Below, one piece after another: positions 36,269-45,102 of a stretch of 59,515 nt of DNA. A model generated the notes under the pieces. That model was not told where the DNA came from. It saw only the letters and a program-made list of their open reading frames with translations, and ran no database searches. Origin of the DNA: Oligoflexia bacterium. Lineage in GTDB: Bacteria; Bdellovibrionota; UBA1018; CAIPTA01. The position numbers and the translations under genes were made by a program. Each line of letters begins with the position of its first letter. Positions within the stretch are counted from its first letter, which is position 1. Where the stretch lies: assembly GCA_023954355.1 (NCBI GenBank), contig JAMLID010000020.1, positions 1 to 59,515 of the forward strand, in the 5' to 3' direction.

Positions 36269-36904
36269 ATGGCGCAAAATACGCATTTAAATACCGTGTA
36301 TCTTCCTTCAAGTGGTTGTGACCCAAAAGCACTTTTGGTCGTTCTCCATGGTTTAGGTGATAGCGTAGATGGTTATAGGTTTTTACCTGGTATTATGAAG
36401 GTTCCTTCTCTGGCGTATCTGCTAGTCAATGCTCCGGATCCCTATTTTACCGGATACTCTTGGTATGACATTATGGGAAATTCTGAGCCTGGGATTTTAC
36501 GTAGTAGAGCCTTATTAGCAGACTTATTTAAAAAGATAGAAAATGATGGTTGGAACTTGAATAAGGTAGGACTTTTAGGTTTTTCTCAAGGTTGTCTAAT
36601 GTCTATAGATTTTGCATTAACATACCCTAAGCAAATTGCTTGTGTTGTAGGTATTAGCGGATATGTTTACGGGTTAGAAAAATATCCAGAAAATTTTTCC
36701 CCAGCGGCAAAAAAACAAAAAATTTTAGTCACGCACGGAACCGATGATCCTCTTTTACCTCTAGAAAGAACAGAGTCTCAAATTTCACAGCTCATAGGTA
36801 TGGGAATAAAAGTGGATTGGAAGGTTTATGAGAAGGACCATACGATAGATCCAAGGGAAGAGGTAAGCGACATTCGAAATTTCCTGGTTTCTCGACTTTT
36901 ATAA
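36269..36904 (+). CDS. Alpha/beta hydrolase, phospholipase/carboxylesterase family
   Basis: 211 residues. The oxyanion strand V-V-L-H-G-L-G-D, nucleophile Ser in G-F-S-Q-G, the Asp in H-G-T-D-D and the final His in E-K-D-H-T-I make up the complete catalytic triad. Length and order match the small Abhydrolase_2 esterases, which cleave short-chain esters or lysophospholipids. No signal peptide, so probably cytoplasmic. Divergent from the coiled-coil gene, with a 65-base shared upstream region. Confidence 0.9.
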   Translation: MAQNTHLNTVYLPSSGCDPKALLVVLHGLGDSVDGYRFLPGIMKVPSLAYLLVNAPDPYFTGYSWYDIMGNSEPGILRSRALLADLFKKIENDGWNLNKVGLLGFSQGCLMSIDFALTYPKQIACVVGISGYVYGLEKYPENFSPAAKKQKILVTHGTDDPLLPLERTESQISQLIGMGIKVDWKVYEKDHTIDPREEVSDIRNFLVSRLL

Positions 36905-36936
36905 ATGCCTAAGCGCTTCTTATCTTAGAGCATTTA
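36902..36936. terminator. Hairpin between esterase and M16 gene
   Basis: Twelve paired bases (TAAATGC-CTAAG with CTTAG-GCATTTA) and one bulged A, starting inside the esterase stop codon. No U-tract follows, so it may be a Rho-dependent end or protect the 3-prime end. Confidence 0.45.
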
Positions 36937-36965
36937 GCTTATCTATTTACTATCTAGGCTCTCAC

Positions 36966-38336
36966 CTAAGGATTCATGATATCTTCAATTTTTCTCACTG
37001 AATTTAATTCAGGAATCTCTTTTTTAAGTGGTTCAATTTGTTTTGGATCTCCCACTAAAGTGATAATGTAATTTTTATTGTCGTGCATTTTTTTAATTGC
37101 CTTATGAATAGATTTTAAATTCATTTTTTTCAAACTAGCACGATATTCTTTTGTGGGTAAAAATGGTGCTCCGTCTAATCGTTGATATAAACGACTAGTC
37201 AAACGAGCAGATGATGATGCGAATTTAAATGGATATGCGTTGCCATTAGATTTTTTTGCGAAGCTGAGTTCTTTCGCAGTAAGTCCCTTACTCACATATT
37301 CGTTATAAAGTTCGATAGAGCGTAATACAGTATCTTTCGTATGTTCTGATTGAGGAAAAGCATAAATACTAAAAATTCCACTATGGCTTCTAGGAATTTC
37401 AATCAGTCTTTGTGTTGCATAGGCTCCGTATGTCCAGCCCTTTTTTGCACGCAACTCTTGAAAGAGCCTAGAACTCATATCTTCACCAAAAACAAAAAGT
37501 CCAAGTTCAATTTCGTCTCTAATTGGGTCATTGGCAAGAATTCCCATATGAGAAATTGTCATTTCTGTAGTACTAGAGCCTTCTCTTTCTACGACAACTA
37601 AATTTCTTCCTGTAATTTTAGGTAAGTCAATTTTAGGATGTGCTGGAGATTTGCCTTCAGGGAAGTCTCCAAACACCTCTTCAATAACCTTTTTAACGTC
37701 ATTTTTTGAATGATTGGTCGCTATTGCGAAAATTACATTTTCTGATTTTCTATGTGCATCCAGAAAGTTTTTTATATCTTCAACTTTAATATTGGGAACA
37801 GACTTCAATGTACCGCTAGGAGGGGTTTCTAGGCTTGTTCCTTCATATAAGCTAAAGCGTACAGCTCTTTTTAAAATAGAGCGATTATTTGCTAGCTCTT
37901 GATTTAGTGAACCAATTCTCTCTTGAATAAGTCCATTTATATCTTCTTTCTTTAAGCTTGGACTTAGAATGGCCTCTGAAAGTAGCTCTAAAGCTGGTTT
38001 CAAATTATCGCTTAATACAGAAAGAGAAATAATTGCTCTATTACTAGAAACATCAACAGACGTTGATCCGCCAAGTGTCTCTAGTTTTGAAAAAAAATCT
38101 TTTTTACTATTCTTTTTTGTGCCTCGAAGTAGTGACTCAAATGCAATAGAACTTAAACCCTCTTTGCCTTTAGGGTCATCTATTGATCCAGATTGAAAAA
38201 CAACTTGAACCTCTGTAACTAGCGCTTTGGTGTCTTGCTCGTAAATGAAGTTGCCGCTATTAGGATTTTCATTTAGGGAAATTTCAGCATTTGCAGTTGT
38301 GATTAAGATAAAAAATAAGGTTAAAATTTTATACAT
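36966..38336 (-). CDS. M16 family peptidase-like protein lacking the zinc motif (partner subunit)
   Basis: 456 residues with an N-terminal Sec signal (about 1-17). It has the M16 fold with two halves but the catalytic H-x-x-E-H is replaced by I-A-F-E-S, so it cannot bind zinc normally. It keeps the other hallmark, the C-terminal R-L-F-Q-E-L-R-A-K-K-G-W-T-Y-G motif that contributes substrate-binding Arg and Tyr. Such halves pair with an active subunit, as in the heterodimeric mitochondrial and bacterial M16B peptidases. It follows the active subunit by three bases, so they should be made together. Confidence 0.9.
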   Translation of the reverse strand: MYKILTLFFILITTANAEISLNENPNSGNFIYEQDTKALVTEVQVVFQSGSIDDPKGKEGLSSIAFESLLRGTKKNSKKDFFSKLETLGGSTSVDVSSNRAIISLSVLSDNLKPALELLSEAILSPSLKKEDINGLIQERIGSLNQELANNRSILKRAVRFSLYEGTSLETPPSGTLKSVPNIKVEDIKNFLDAHRKSENVIFAIATNHSKNDVKKVIEEVFGDFPEGKSPAHPKIDLPKITGRNLVVVEREGSSTTEMTISHMGILANDPIRDEIELGLFVFGEDMSSRLFQELRAKKGWTYGAYATQRLIEIPRSHSGIFSIYAFPQSEHTKDTVLRSIELYNEYVSKGLTAKELSFAKKSNGNAYPFKFASSSARLTSRLYQRLDGAPFLPTKEYRASLKKMNLKSIHKAIKKMHDNKNYIITLVGDPKQIEPLKKEIPELNSVRKIEDIMNP

Positions 38337-38339
38337 ATA

Positions 38340-39704
38340 CTATTTCGCTTTCGGCTTAAGAGTTAAAAGATTTTTATTTTTATCTACGAAGTATTTATTT
38401 GCAGCCTCTACAACTTGTTCTTTTGTAATGGCTTTAATGGCTTCTAGGATTTCGAAGTCACGAGTATAGCTACCAGAGCTCATCAGGCTTTCACCTAGTG
38501 TGCTTCCAATAGAGCTTAAAGACAGTAGTTCTGAATACGTATACAGAAGATATTGGTTTTTTGCTCTTTCTAGCTCAGTGCTTGAAAATTTTCCTTTACG
38601 AACAAAATTCACGCCCTCTTCGATCACTGACAGAGCTTTCTTGGTATCTTGTCCTGTGGCTAATTGAACAGATGTAACAAAAAGACTTGGGTATCTAGAT
38701 TTTGCTGTATAACAAGAGGCGCTACTCGCGATACCAGCTTGCACAAGATTTTCTTCATAGTAGGAGCCATTCCCATAAGCGAGAATGCTGGCAGCTACTT
38801 CTAGTGCAGGAATATCTTGATGATTTATATTTGGAATATGGTACCCAGTCATAATTAAATCTGTTTGTGCTAATGGATGTATCTGCTCTTTAGTTCGTAA
38901 TTTTTCTTGCGCAGGTTCAGTTGGTGGAACATGCTCAGGAATCTCTTGAGACTTCATTTTTCCATAATATTTTTCTGCTAATTTGATTGCTTGTGGGATT
39001 TCAAAGTCACCCAATAAAATCAGTGTTGCATTATTAGGGGCATAATATTTTTTATAAAAAAAGCGAGCCTCTTCTACAGTGAAAGAGTTTAGTTCTTCTA
39101 GGGTTCCCAAGGTTGTGTATTTATAGGGATGCACAGTAAAGGCTAGGTCATAGAGTTCACGATAAGCTACACGAGAAGGTTTATCTTCGTTCATTTTGTA
39201 TTCGCCAATGACGGCTCCTAGCTCTGTTTTAAAAAGTTTTTCATTGATCACTAGGTTCGCCATTCGGTCACTTTCAAGACGGAACACAAGATCTAATGAC
39301 TCTTTTGGCAGAGACTCAAAATAGTTCGTTCTATCATTCCATGTTGTTGCGTTGAGGCCTGTTGCGCCAGCTTCGCTTAAAATAGTATCAAATTTTCCGT
39401 CAGGTACTTTTGGGGTTCCACGAAACATCATGTGTTCAAATAAGTGGGCTAAGCCTGTTTTTTTAAGCTTCGGATCCATTTTTTCTGTGGCTGAGCCTAC
39501 ACGAAACCAAACTTGGTAGGTAAAAACAGGTGCTGAGCGCTCGGGAACAAATAAGAGCCTCATTCCGTTTTGCATCTTATATTCGTGAACAATTAGCCCA
39601 TTGGGTAGGGGAGTTTCTGTGACTTTCTCTGTCTTTGCATAAGACAGGAAAGAAAAAAGAAAAATACTGGTGCCTAATAAGAAATATGGAAGAGTTTTCG
39701 TCAT
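38340..39704 (-). CDS. M16 family zinc metallopeptidase (active subunit)
   Basis: 454 residues with a Sec signal (about 1-23). Zinc motif H87-L-F-E90-H91 is followed after 76 residues by the third ligand E168, the canonical H-x-x-E-H-x76-E spacing. The C-terminal half lacks the R-x-x-Y style motif that its partner keeps, so a composite active site across the two proteins is expected. It probably degrades peptides in the periplasm. AGGT precedes the ATG. First of a two-gene operon. Confidence 0.93.
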   Translation of the reverse strand: MTKTLPYFLLGTSIFLFSFLSYAKTEKVTETPLPNGLIVHEYKMQNGMRLLFVPERSAPVFTYQVWFRVGSATEKMDPKLKKTGLAHLFEHMMFRGTPKVPDGKFDTILSEAGATGLNATTWNDRTNYFESLPKESLDLVFRLESDRMANLVINEKLFKTELGAVIGEYKMNEDKPSRVAYRELYDLAFTVHPYKYTTLGTLEELNSFTVEEARFFYKKYYAPNNATLILLGDFEIPQAIKLAEKYYGKMKSQEIPEHVPPTEPAQEKLRTKEQIHPLAQTDLIMTGYHIPNINHQDIPALEVAASILAYGNGSYYEENLVQAGIASSASCYTAKSRYPSLFVTSVQLATGQDTKKALSVIEEGVNFVRKGKFSSTELERAKNQYLLYTYSELLSLSSIGSTLGESLMSSGSYTRDFEILEAIKAITKEQVVEAANKYFVDKNKNLLTLKPKAK

Positions 39705-39871
39705 TTTTACCTCTCGAAAAGTGTATCTAAAAAGAGGCTTTTGGCAAATTTAAAGAGGCCATGATATAGATGACGCACAGGCTACTATAAGGGTATCATT
39801 TGTGGCGTAAGTCAATTTGTCGCTAGATAATGCCTAAGAGCCCTTAGTATAGTGCCAAAAAGGAGAAAATA

Positions 39872-40435
39872 GTGGACACAAATCTTTTAGAAATCCGTTT
39901 AGAATTCACCCCAAATCCAAATGCGCTTAAATACATTTTAGAAGAAGTGACTTTGATGGAGAGGGGTTCAGCTAGTTTTACCTCAAAATCTTCTGCTGAA
40001 AGTTCACCCCTAGCTAGGCGTTTAATGGATATCCCGGGAGTTGTAGCTTGCATGGTGGGGACGAATTTTGTTTCTATTACAAAAGGCGAAGATGGTGACT
40101 GGGAGGTTTTAGATTTAAAAACAAGAGAAGCACTAAAAGAGCATGTTGCTTCTGGTGAGCCAGCAGTTAGCCCATTGTCTCTTACCGCAACGGCTACAGA
40201 AAGCGACTCTGAAATCGATAAGAAAATCAAAACCGTACTAGACCAAGACATTCGTCCAGCTGTAGCAATGGATGGTGGAGATGTAGTTTTTGAAAGATTT
40301 GAAGACGGTATCGTCTATTTATATATGCAAGGTTCTTGCGCTGGCTGCCCAAGTTCTACAGCCACACTAAAAATGGGAATAGAAACGAGGCTCAAGGCTG
40401 CAGTGCCTGAAGTTCAAGAAGTAATCGCTTTATAA
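39872..40435 (+). CDS. Iron-sulfur cluster scaffold/carrier, Nfu type
   Basis: 187 residues. N-terminal Nfu_N domain (about 5-95) with F-T-P-N-P-N-A-L-K-Y, and a C-terminal NifU-like domain (about 115-187) with A-M-D-G-G-D-V and the cluster ligands C156-A-G-C159. It should bind and pass on Fe-S clusters, as in the mitochondrial and proteobacterial Nfu proteins. The start is GTG with AGGAG six bases upstream; an ATG is not available at the N-terminus. Divergent from the M16 operon. Confidence 0.93.
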   Translation: MDTNLLEIRLEFTPNPNALKYILEEVTLMERGSASFTSKSSAESSPLARRLMDIPGVVACMVGTNFVSITKGEDGDWEVLDLKTREALKEHVASGEPAVSPLSLTATATESDSEIDKKIKTVLDQDIRPAVAMDGGDVVFERFEDGIVYLYMQGSCAGCPSSTATLKMGIETRLKAAVPEVQEVIAL

Positions 40436-40488
40436 ATCGGCTTTTATAACTGCCCAATCTCTACGTTGATTTGCCTTGTTCTCGTTCC

Positions 40489-40507
40489 GCCGTACTGTTT
40501 GTACGGC
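40489..40507. repeat. Inverted repeat / stem-loop in the nfu-histone gap
   Basis: Seven-base arms GCCGTAC and GTACGGC with a 5-base loop, in a locally GC-rich stretch. No U-tract follows on either strand, so it is not a simple terminator. Confidence 0.5.
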
Positions 40508-40690
40508 TCACGACTAACTCGGCTTCGTCGCCTTGATATAGACTAATTTCTCAACGCCTCTTGAAGGTAATTGGTTAGCACTTAGATCAAAAAGCCTTTA
40601 GGGATAAGTCTGCATTGATAAATTGTCTCTCTCTGCGTTAGTTGTTTTTACCTTTGCAAAGGGTTGGTGAAAATTCTAACCACAAAAATA

Positions 40691-40725
40691 AAAAAGGCAG
40701 CTCTCATTAAAGAACTGCCTTTTTT
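40691..40725. terminator. Bidirectional terminator after histone gene
   Basis: AGGCAG / CTGCCT arms extended by a TCT/AGA match past one mismatch, with A-rich sequence on the left and T-rich on the right, so U-tracts form on both strands. It lies 17 bases past the histone stop on the minus strand and also faces nfu. Confidence 0.85.
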
Positions 40726-40741
40726 ATCTTCAAACTAAGCT

Positions 40742-40933
40742 TTAGAGATTGGTAGGAACGTCTTTGTCCATAACAGTCTTACGACCTGCGTTTTGTGCGT
40801 TCTGTATAGATTTTTCCAAAATCGCTTGAACTCGTTTAGAAAGTTCCTCTGGCACTGTACCACTTGTATTCATTCCGCTTTTCTCTTTAATGAAGGCTTT
40901 TACTTTTGAAGATACAACTAAAATCTCACTCAT
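40742..40933 (-). CDS. Bacterial histone (single histone-fold protein, Bd0055-like)
   Basis: 63 residues. The sequence fits a minimal histone fold: a first helix (V-S-S-K-V-K-A-F-I-K), a long central helix (about 27-48, L-S-K-R-V-Q-A-I-L-E-K) and a final R51-K-T-V loop followed by D58, the Arg-Lys-Thr-Val/Asp pair that clamps the histone dimer. It closely follows the B. bacteriovorus histone Bd0055, which is an abundant chromatin protein there. Bacterial single histones of this type bind DNA as homodimers, with a different geometry from nucleosomal histones. AAGGAG lies seven bases before the ATG, a strong ribosome binding site as expected for an abundant protein. Own terminator. Divergent from speA. 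Confidence 0.9.
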   Translation of the reverse strand: MSEILVVSSKVKAFIKEKSGMNTSGTVPEELSKRVQAILEKSIQNAQNAGRKTVMDKDVPTNL

Positions 40934-41113
40934 GAGTTTCTCCTTATTCCCATTTAATGGTTTCTAATCTGATCGATCATGCCCTCATTTTTTTAAAAAA
41001 AACACGTAAATCGAAGGCTTTTGTAAAAAAAAGCGGTTTGTCATAGAAAGTATTTTTTTGCTTAGCGGCGTTGGCAGTGCGAAAAAGTGTTTTTCAAGGG
41101 GGTTAATTTGCAA

Positions 41114-41119
41114 TATATA
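41114..41119 (+). promoter_or_regulatory. Possible speA -10 box
   Basis: TATATA with a weak -35-like TTTTCA 17 bases upstream (41091-41096), in the 219-base divergent region between the histone and speA. Match is only fair. Confidence 0.3.
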
Positions 41120-41152
41120 GGAGAGAAGAAATAAATGAATTAAAGGAAGTTG

Positions 41153-43075
41153 ATGGGCAATACGAATACAAGCTTAGAGCGATGGAACATTAAAAAGAGT
41201 GGTCAGCTATATAACATTCAAGGCTGGGGAAATGGCTACTTCGGTGTCAACGAAGCAGGTAGAGTTATTGTTACTCCTCAAGGTGATAGCGGACCCAAAC
41301 TAGATCTTTACGAGTTGGTGAACGATCTTGTAGATCGTGGTTTACGTGCACCTCTTTGGATTCGTTTTCCTGACATTGTCGAGTCAAGAGTAAAGACTAT
41401 TGCTAATTGTTTTCAAAACGCCTTTGAAAGCTTCAAGTACTCTGGCAAGTATAAAGGCGTTTTTCCGATTAAAGTAAATCAGCAAAGACACCTAGTAGAA
41501 GCTATGGTTAAATTTGGTGAGGCAACCAATCTTGGCTTAGAGGCTGGTTCAAAGCCTGAGCTTTTAGTTGCCCTGGCGATTTTAGAAAATCCAGAAGCGC
41601 TACTTATTTGCAATGGTTTTAAAGATAAAGAATATATCGAAACAGCATTACTAGCATCACGCTTAGGTAAAAATGTTGTTGTAGTAATTGATCGTTATCA
41701 AGAATTGCCGCTTCTTATCCAGGTTGCAAATAGTCTGGGTATTAAACCTCGAATTGGATTTAGAGCAAAATTAGAAAACAAAGGTGCGGGTAAGTGGGTA
41801 GATAGCTCTGGACCAAGATCGAAGTTTGGGTTGACCGCACTAGAAATTGTGAATGGCGTAGAATTCTTGAAAAAAGAAAACATGATAGACTGCTTAGAGC
41901 TACTTCACTTTCATATTGGCTCACAAATTACCTCTATTCGCCCAATCAAAGACTCACTCCAAGAAGCGTGTCGTATTTTTGCCGACTTACATTCTATGGG
42001 AGTTAATCTTCGTATATTAGATGTTGGTGGTGGATTAGGTGTAGATTACGATGGCTCAAAGACAAATTGGGAAAACTCTGTAAACTATTCTGAACAAGAG
42101 TATGCAAATGACGTAGTTAGTGCGATTCAAACGATTTGCGAAGAGAAAAATATAACTCATCCAGATATCGTGACTGAGTCTGGTCGTGCGTTGTCTGCTC
42201 ATCATGCTGCGCTTATTTTTAACGTATTGGGAACTCATGAAATTTTAAAAACTAATACCGTAACAAAGCCATCTGAAGAAGACCATGAGAAGGTACATGA
42301 ACTTTGGGAAATTCATGAAAAGCTTTCGGCAAAAAATATGAGTGAGCTTTATCATGATACCATCCAACTTAAAGAAGATTCTGTTAAGCTTTTTAATTTG
42401 GGTTATTTTACTCTAAAAGATCGAGCCGCTGTAGAAGAGCTTTTTTGGGCGATCATTGGAAAAATTCAAAAACTTAGTAAAGATATGGTAGAGCGACCAG
42501 AAGAATTAGAGGCTCTTGATAAAGAGCTTCATGATACATACTTTGGAAACTTTTCTGTATTTCAATCGGCACCAGATCATTGGGCTGTTCGTCAGTTATT
42601 TCCTATTATGCCAATTCATCGGTTAAATGAAGAACCAACTAGGCGCGCAACTCTAGTGGATTTAACTTGTGATTCAGATGGTAAGATTGATCGCTTTATT
42701 GATGTTAAAGATGTGAAACATGCTCTAGAGGTTCACCCGCTTGAAAGTGGCCAAGAATACTATCTAGGTATCTTTATGTTAGGCGCATACCAAGAAATTT
42801 TGGGTGATTTACATAACTTATTCGGTGATACCGACTCGGTATATGTTTCTATAAAAGAAGACGATTACGAAATCACACATTTAGTGGAAGGTGATACTGT
42901 GTCTCAGGTTCTTGCTTATGTAGAGTATTTCAAGCCTGCATTAATGGAAAGAATGAGGTTTGCGGTTGAAAATGCTCTTAAATCAAAAAAAATGACCATT
43001 CAAGAAGGGCGTAAGTTTTTGCATTTTTATGAGCAAGGATTAGATGGTTACACTTATCTAGAGGGTGACGAATAG
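41153..43075 (+). CDS. speA: Biosynthetic arginine decarboxylase
   Basis: About 640 residues, the normal SpeA length. The PLP-binding Lys is near residue 107 in F-P-I-K-V-N-Q-Q-R. The substrate/PLP-binding segments H-F-H-I-G-S-Q, D-V-G-G-G-L-G-V-D-Y and S-G-R-A-L-S-A-H are clear, and the D-L-T-C-D-S-D-G motif is near residue 500. It makes agmatine for polyamine synthesis. The ATG at 41153 has AAAGGAAG a few bases upstream; an overlapping TTG one codon earlier is not preferred. No agmatinase gene is near. Confidence 0.95.
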   Translation: MGNTNTSLERWNIKKSGQLYNIQGWGNGYFGVNEAGRVIVTPQGDSGPKLDLYELVNDLVDRGLRAPLWIRFPDIVESRVKTIANCFQNAFESFKYSGKYKGVFPIKVNQQRHLVEAMVKFGEATNLGLEAGSKPELLVALAILENPEALLICNGFKDKEYIETALLASRLGKNVVVVIDRYQELPLLIQVANSLGIKPRIGFRAKLENKGAGKWVDSSGPRSKFGLTALEIVNGVEFLKKENMIDCLELLHFHIGSQITSIRPIKDSLQEACRIFADLHSMGVNLRILDVGGGLGVDYDGSKTNWENSVNYSEQEYANDVVSAIQTICEEKNITHPDIVTESGRALSAHHAALIFNVLGTHEILKTNTVTKPSEEDHEKVHELWEIHEKLSAKNMSELYHDTIQLKEDSVKLFNLGYFTLKDRAAVEELFWAIIGKIQKLSKDMVERPEELEALDKELHDTYFGNFSVFQSAPDHWAVRQLFPIMPIHRLNEEPTRRATLVDLTCDSDGKIDRFIDVKDVKHALEVHPLESGQEYYLGIFMLGAYQEILGDLHNLFGDTDSVYVSIKEDDYEITHLVEGDTVSQVLAYVEYFKPALMERMRFAVENALKSKKMTIQEGRKFLHFYEQGLDGYTYLEGDE

Positions 43076-43079
43076 TTTT

Positions 43080-43961
43080 CTATTCAGCATCTTTAGTGAT
43101 TGGTACACCAGCAGGAGCGCGATAAGGCTCAATCTCAGGATTAACTCTAAAAGGCATTTTTGCATCTGTATTAATCTCAGTAAGAATGCTTGGGTCATTA
43201 TTTTCATCTAAAGTGGCTAGGCGTTTGCTGACAGAAGACACATTGATTGGGAGAATAGAAAAGACATCACTTTTCACATAAACCATACCGTTAGAAAAAA
43301 CTTTCTCGATTGGGCCTTTAAACGTGAATTTCTCAGCGCCACGGAATCCTTCAGCCATTACATAATCGCCTTCACAAATGTCTTCTCTTTCAGGGCTACA
43401 TTTTACTGCGATCCCGATTTGCTCAGCATCAAAAACAAAATCTCCACCATCACGAATAACTACAGCACCATTTTTAAAAGCACGAACTACTTTTCCTTTG
43501 GGATAGCCTAAAGAAACTGTCGGTAGTGGATAGTGTACGTTTTCTTCGTTTTTACAAATATCTATGCCGTGCGATTTCACGCAAGCCACTTCTGGCGATA
43601 TGCTTAGAGATAAATTTTTGTATTTTATATGAGCTTCGTTTCCATCTTCTTTTTCAACTACAACTAGAGTGTCATAAATACTTTTAATGCGAACAATTTG
43701 ATTCTGCCAACCATCAACAGAATTTTGAATGATTGCGTAATCTCCTGGCTGTAAGGCTCTCTTCAGTTCTTCGTTTTCGCTTTGGATTCTTAGCTCTTCG
43801 GCTGTTAAAAATGCAGGCTTACGATTTGTTCTATTTTCGTAATCAGGTCGTGAGTCGGGTTCAGGAATCAAAGGGATTCTAAATTCAGCTCCGTTATCTG
43901 TAGCATAAGCTGCCAAAGAGAATAGACTGAGAAACAAGATTGACGACAACGACTTTACCAT
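43080..43961 (-). CDS. Secreted protein of unknown function with SH3-like repeats
   Basis: 293 residues with a Sec signal (about 1-20, A-Y-A). Two or three stretches have the G-D-Y-A-I-I-Q / V-V-I-R-D-G-G pattern of small SH3-like or KOW-like barrels, with four cysteines near the middle (A-C-V-K, I-C-K-N, K-C-S-P and I-C-E-G). No family recognised. It converges on speA, four bases apart. Confidence 0.58.
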   Translation of the reverse strand: MVKSLSSILFLSLFSLAAYATDNGAEFRIPLIPEPDSRPDYENRTNRKPAFLTAEELRIQSENEELKRALQPGDYAIIQNSVDGWQNQIVRIKSIYDTLVVVEKEDGNEAHIKYKNLSLSISPEVACVKSHGIDICKNEENVHYPLPTVSLGYPKGKVVRAFKNGAVVIRDGGDFVFDAEQIGIAVKCSPEREDICEGDYVMAEGFRGAEKFTFKGPIEKVFSNGMVYVKSDVFSILPINVSSVSKRLATLDENNDPSILTEINTDAKMPFRVNPEIEPYRAPAGVPITKDAE

Positions 43962-44088
43962 AACTATCTATCGGAAAATTTTAGCAATTTCCTTAGGATG
44001 GTGGTTTGAAAAGCACAAGAAAAGAGGTAAGAACAGTTTAGGTTACTAAAAAAGCTAACGAAATATTTCTAACCTACTGAGAATATAC

Positions 44089-45102
44089 ATGTTTTTTAAA
44101 ACTAAGGTTTTTTACTCGAGTCGATTGCCTACAAGGCTTTTTCAGAAAAAGAACGCTCTATACTTAATAGATACGAAATCTAATATTCGTCTTAAGCAAA
44201 AAAATGTTTTTTATTTAGCTGGTGGAGAAGGCGTAAAAAAATTTTCTTTCTTAGAGAATGTACTCAAAAAAATGCTCGAACTAAATATTGATCGTAAAGG
44301 CGAACTAGTTGTCATAGGTGGAGGGTCAGTATTGGATCTCGGCGGGCTTGCTGCTTCTTTATATTTGCGAGGTATTCGTCTCACATTAGTACCAACAACA
44401 TTACTCTCTATGGTTGATGCAACCTATGGAGGGAAAACAGCCATAGATACCTCTATTCACGGACTTTTAGTGAAAAATAGTTTTGGTACTTTTTATCAAG
44501 CACATGAAATTTGGATAAATTTTAATTTTTTAAAAACTTTGCCTAAAAAAGAGAGAGTCAGTGGTGTGGGTGAGCTATTAAAAACCTTGTGGATAGATAA
44601 TCAAAAAAATGCTCCTATGAAAAGTATTTTAGCTTTCTTAAATATTGGAAGTGTAGATCGAAAATTAGCGAAAGCGATTTGTGCTTCGTTAAAAATAAAA
44701 GAGCGAATTGTAGCTGAAGATCTATATGACAAAAAAAATAAAAGAATTATATTAAATTTGGGTCATACGGTTGGTCATATTTTAGAAGGTCTATCTAAGA
44801 GATTAAGTCACGGAGAGGCTGTCTTATGGGGGATTGCCGTTGAGAGTTTGTTAGTGCCTAAGTCTATTCAGAGCAAACATTCATTTCAGGCTATACAAGC
44901 TCTTGGGTTAAAAGCCCCAAAGGAACTTAAGAGAAGTGACAAAGAGTGGATGAGATTATTTTATGCAGACAAGAAAAGAGTAAAATCTGAAGTATTGATT
45001 CCAGTTTTAAAGGCAGAGAAACAAATTATCATAAAAAAGACAAATATTAAGCAGCTCTTAAAAACCAAAACTTTGTTTTTAAAACTTTTTTGCTCTCATT
45101 AG
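44089..45102 (+). CDS. aroB: 3-dehydroquinate synthase
   Basis: 337 residues, slightly short of the usual 350-360. NAD-binding G-G-G-S-V-L-D-L-G-G, P-T-T-L-L-S-M-V-D-A-T-Y-G-G-K-T-A-I-D, and the zinc site with E in G-V-G-E-L-L-K, H in L-G-H-T-V-G-H and the second His in L-S-H-G-E-A-V are all present. It performs the second shikimate step, DAHP to 3-dehydroquinate. Its 3-prime end overlaps aroC on the other strand by 24 bases. Confidence 0.93.
   Translation: MFFKTKVFYSSRLPTRLFQKKNALYLIDTKSNIRLKQKNVFYLAGGEGVKKFSFLENVLKKMLELNIDRKGELVVIGGGSVLDLGGLAASLYLRGIRLTLVPTTLLSMVDATYGGKTAIDTSIHGLLVKNSFGTFYQAHEIWINFNFLKTLPKKERVSGVGELLKTLWIDNQKNAPMKSILAFLNIGSVDRKLAKAICASLKIKERIVAEDLYDKKNKRIILNLGHTVGHILEGLSKRLSHGEAVLWGIAVESLLVPKSIQSKHSFQAIQALGLKAPKELKRSDKEWMRLFYADKKRVKSEVLIPVLKAEKQIIIKKTNIKQLLKTKTLFLKLFCSH

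Larger units (their letters stand above)
40436..40741. other. Gene-free stretch with a conserved-looking structured element
   Basis: The only gap over 300 bases. It holds a 7-base perfect inverted repeat (GCCGTAC / GTACGGC, loop TGTTT) at 40489-40507 in an unusually GC-rich patch (about 40450-40535), flanked by AT-rich sequence, and a terminator near its right end. An open frame of about 30 codons crosses it on the plus strand without a start codon or ribosome binding site. It could be a repeat element, an RNA or a gene relic. I recognise no family. Confidence 0.4.

Noticed and set aside
39844..40251. Minus-strand frame of 135 codons overlapping nfu
   Set aside because: Antisense to a clear Nfu gene, no domain and no ribosome binding site.
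41134..41142. Two-codon frame ATG-AAT-TAA before speA
   Set aside because: Possible minimal upstream frame with a nearby purine-rich stretch, but nothing distinguishes it from chance, and the speA ribosome binding site directly follows it.
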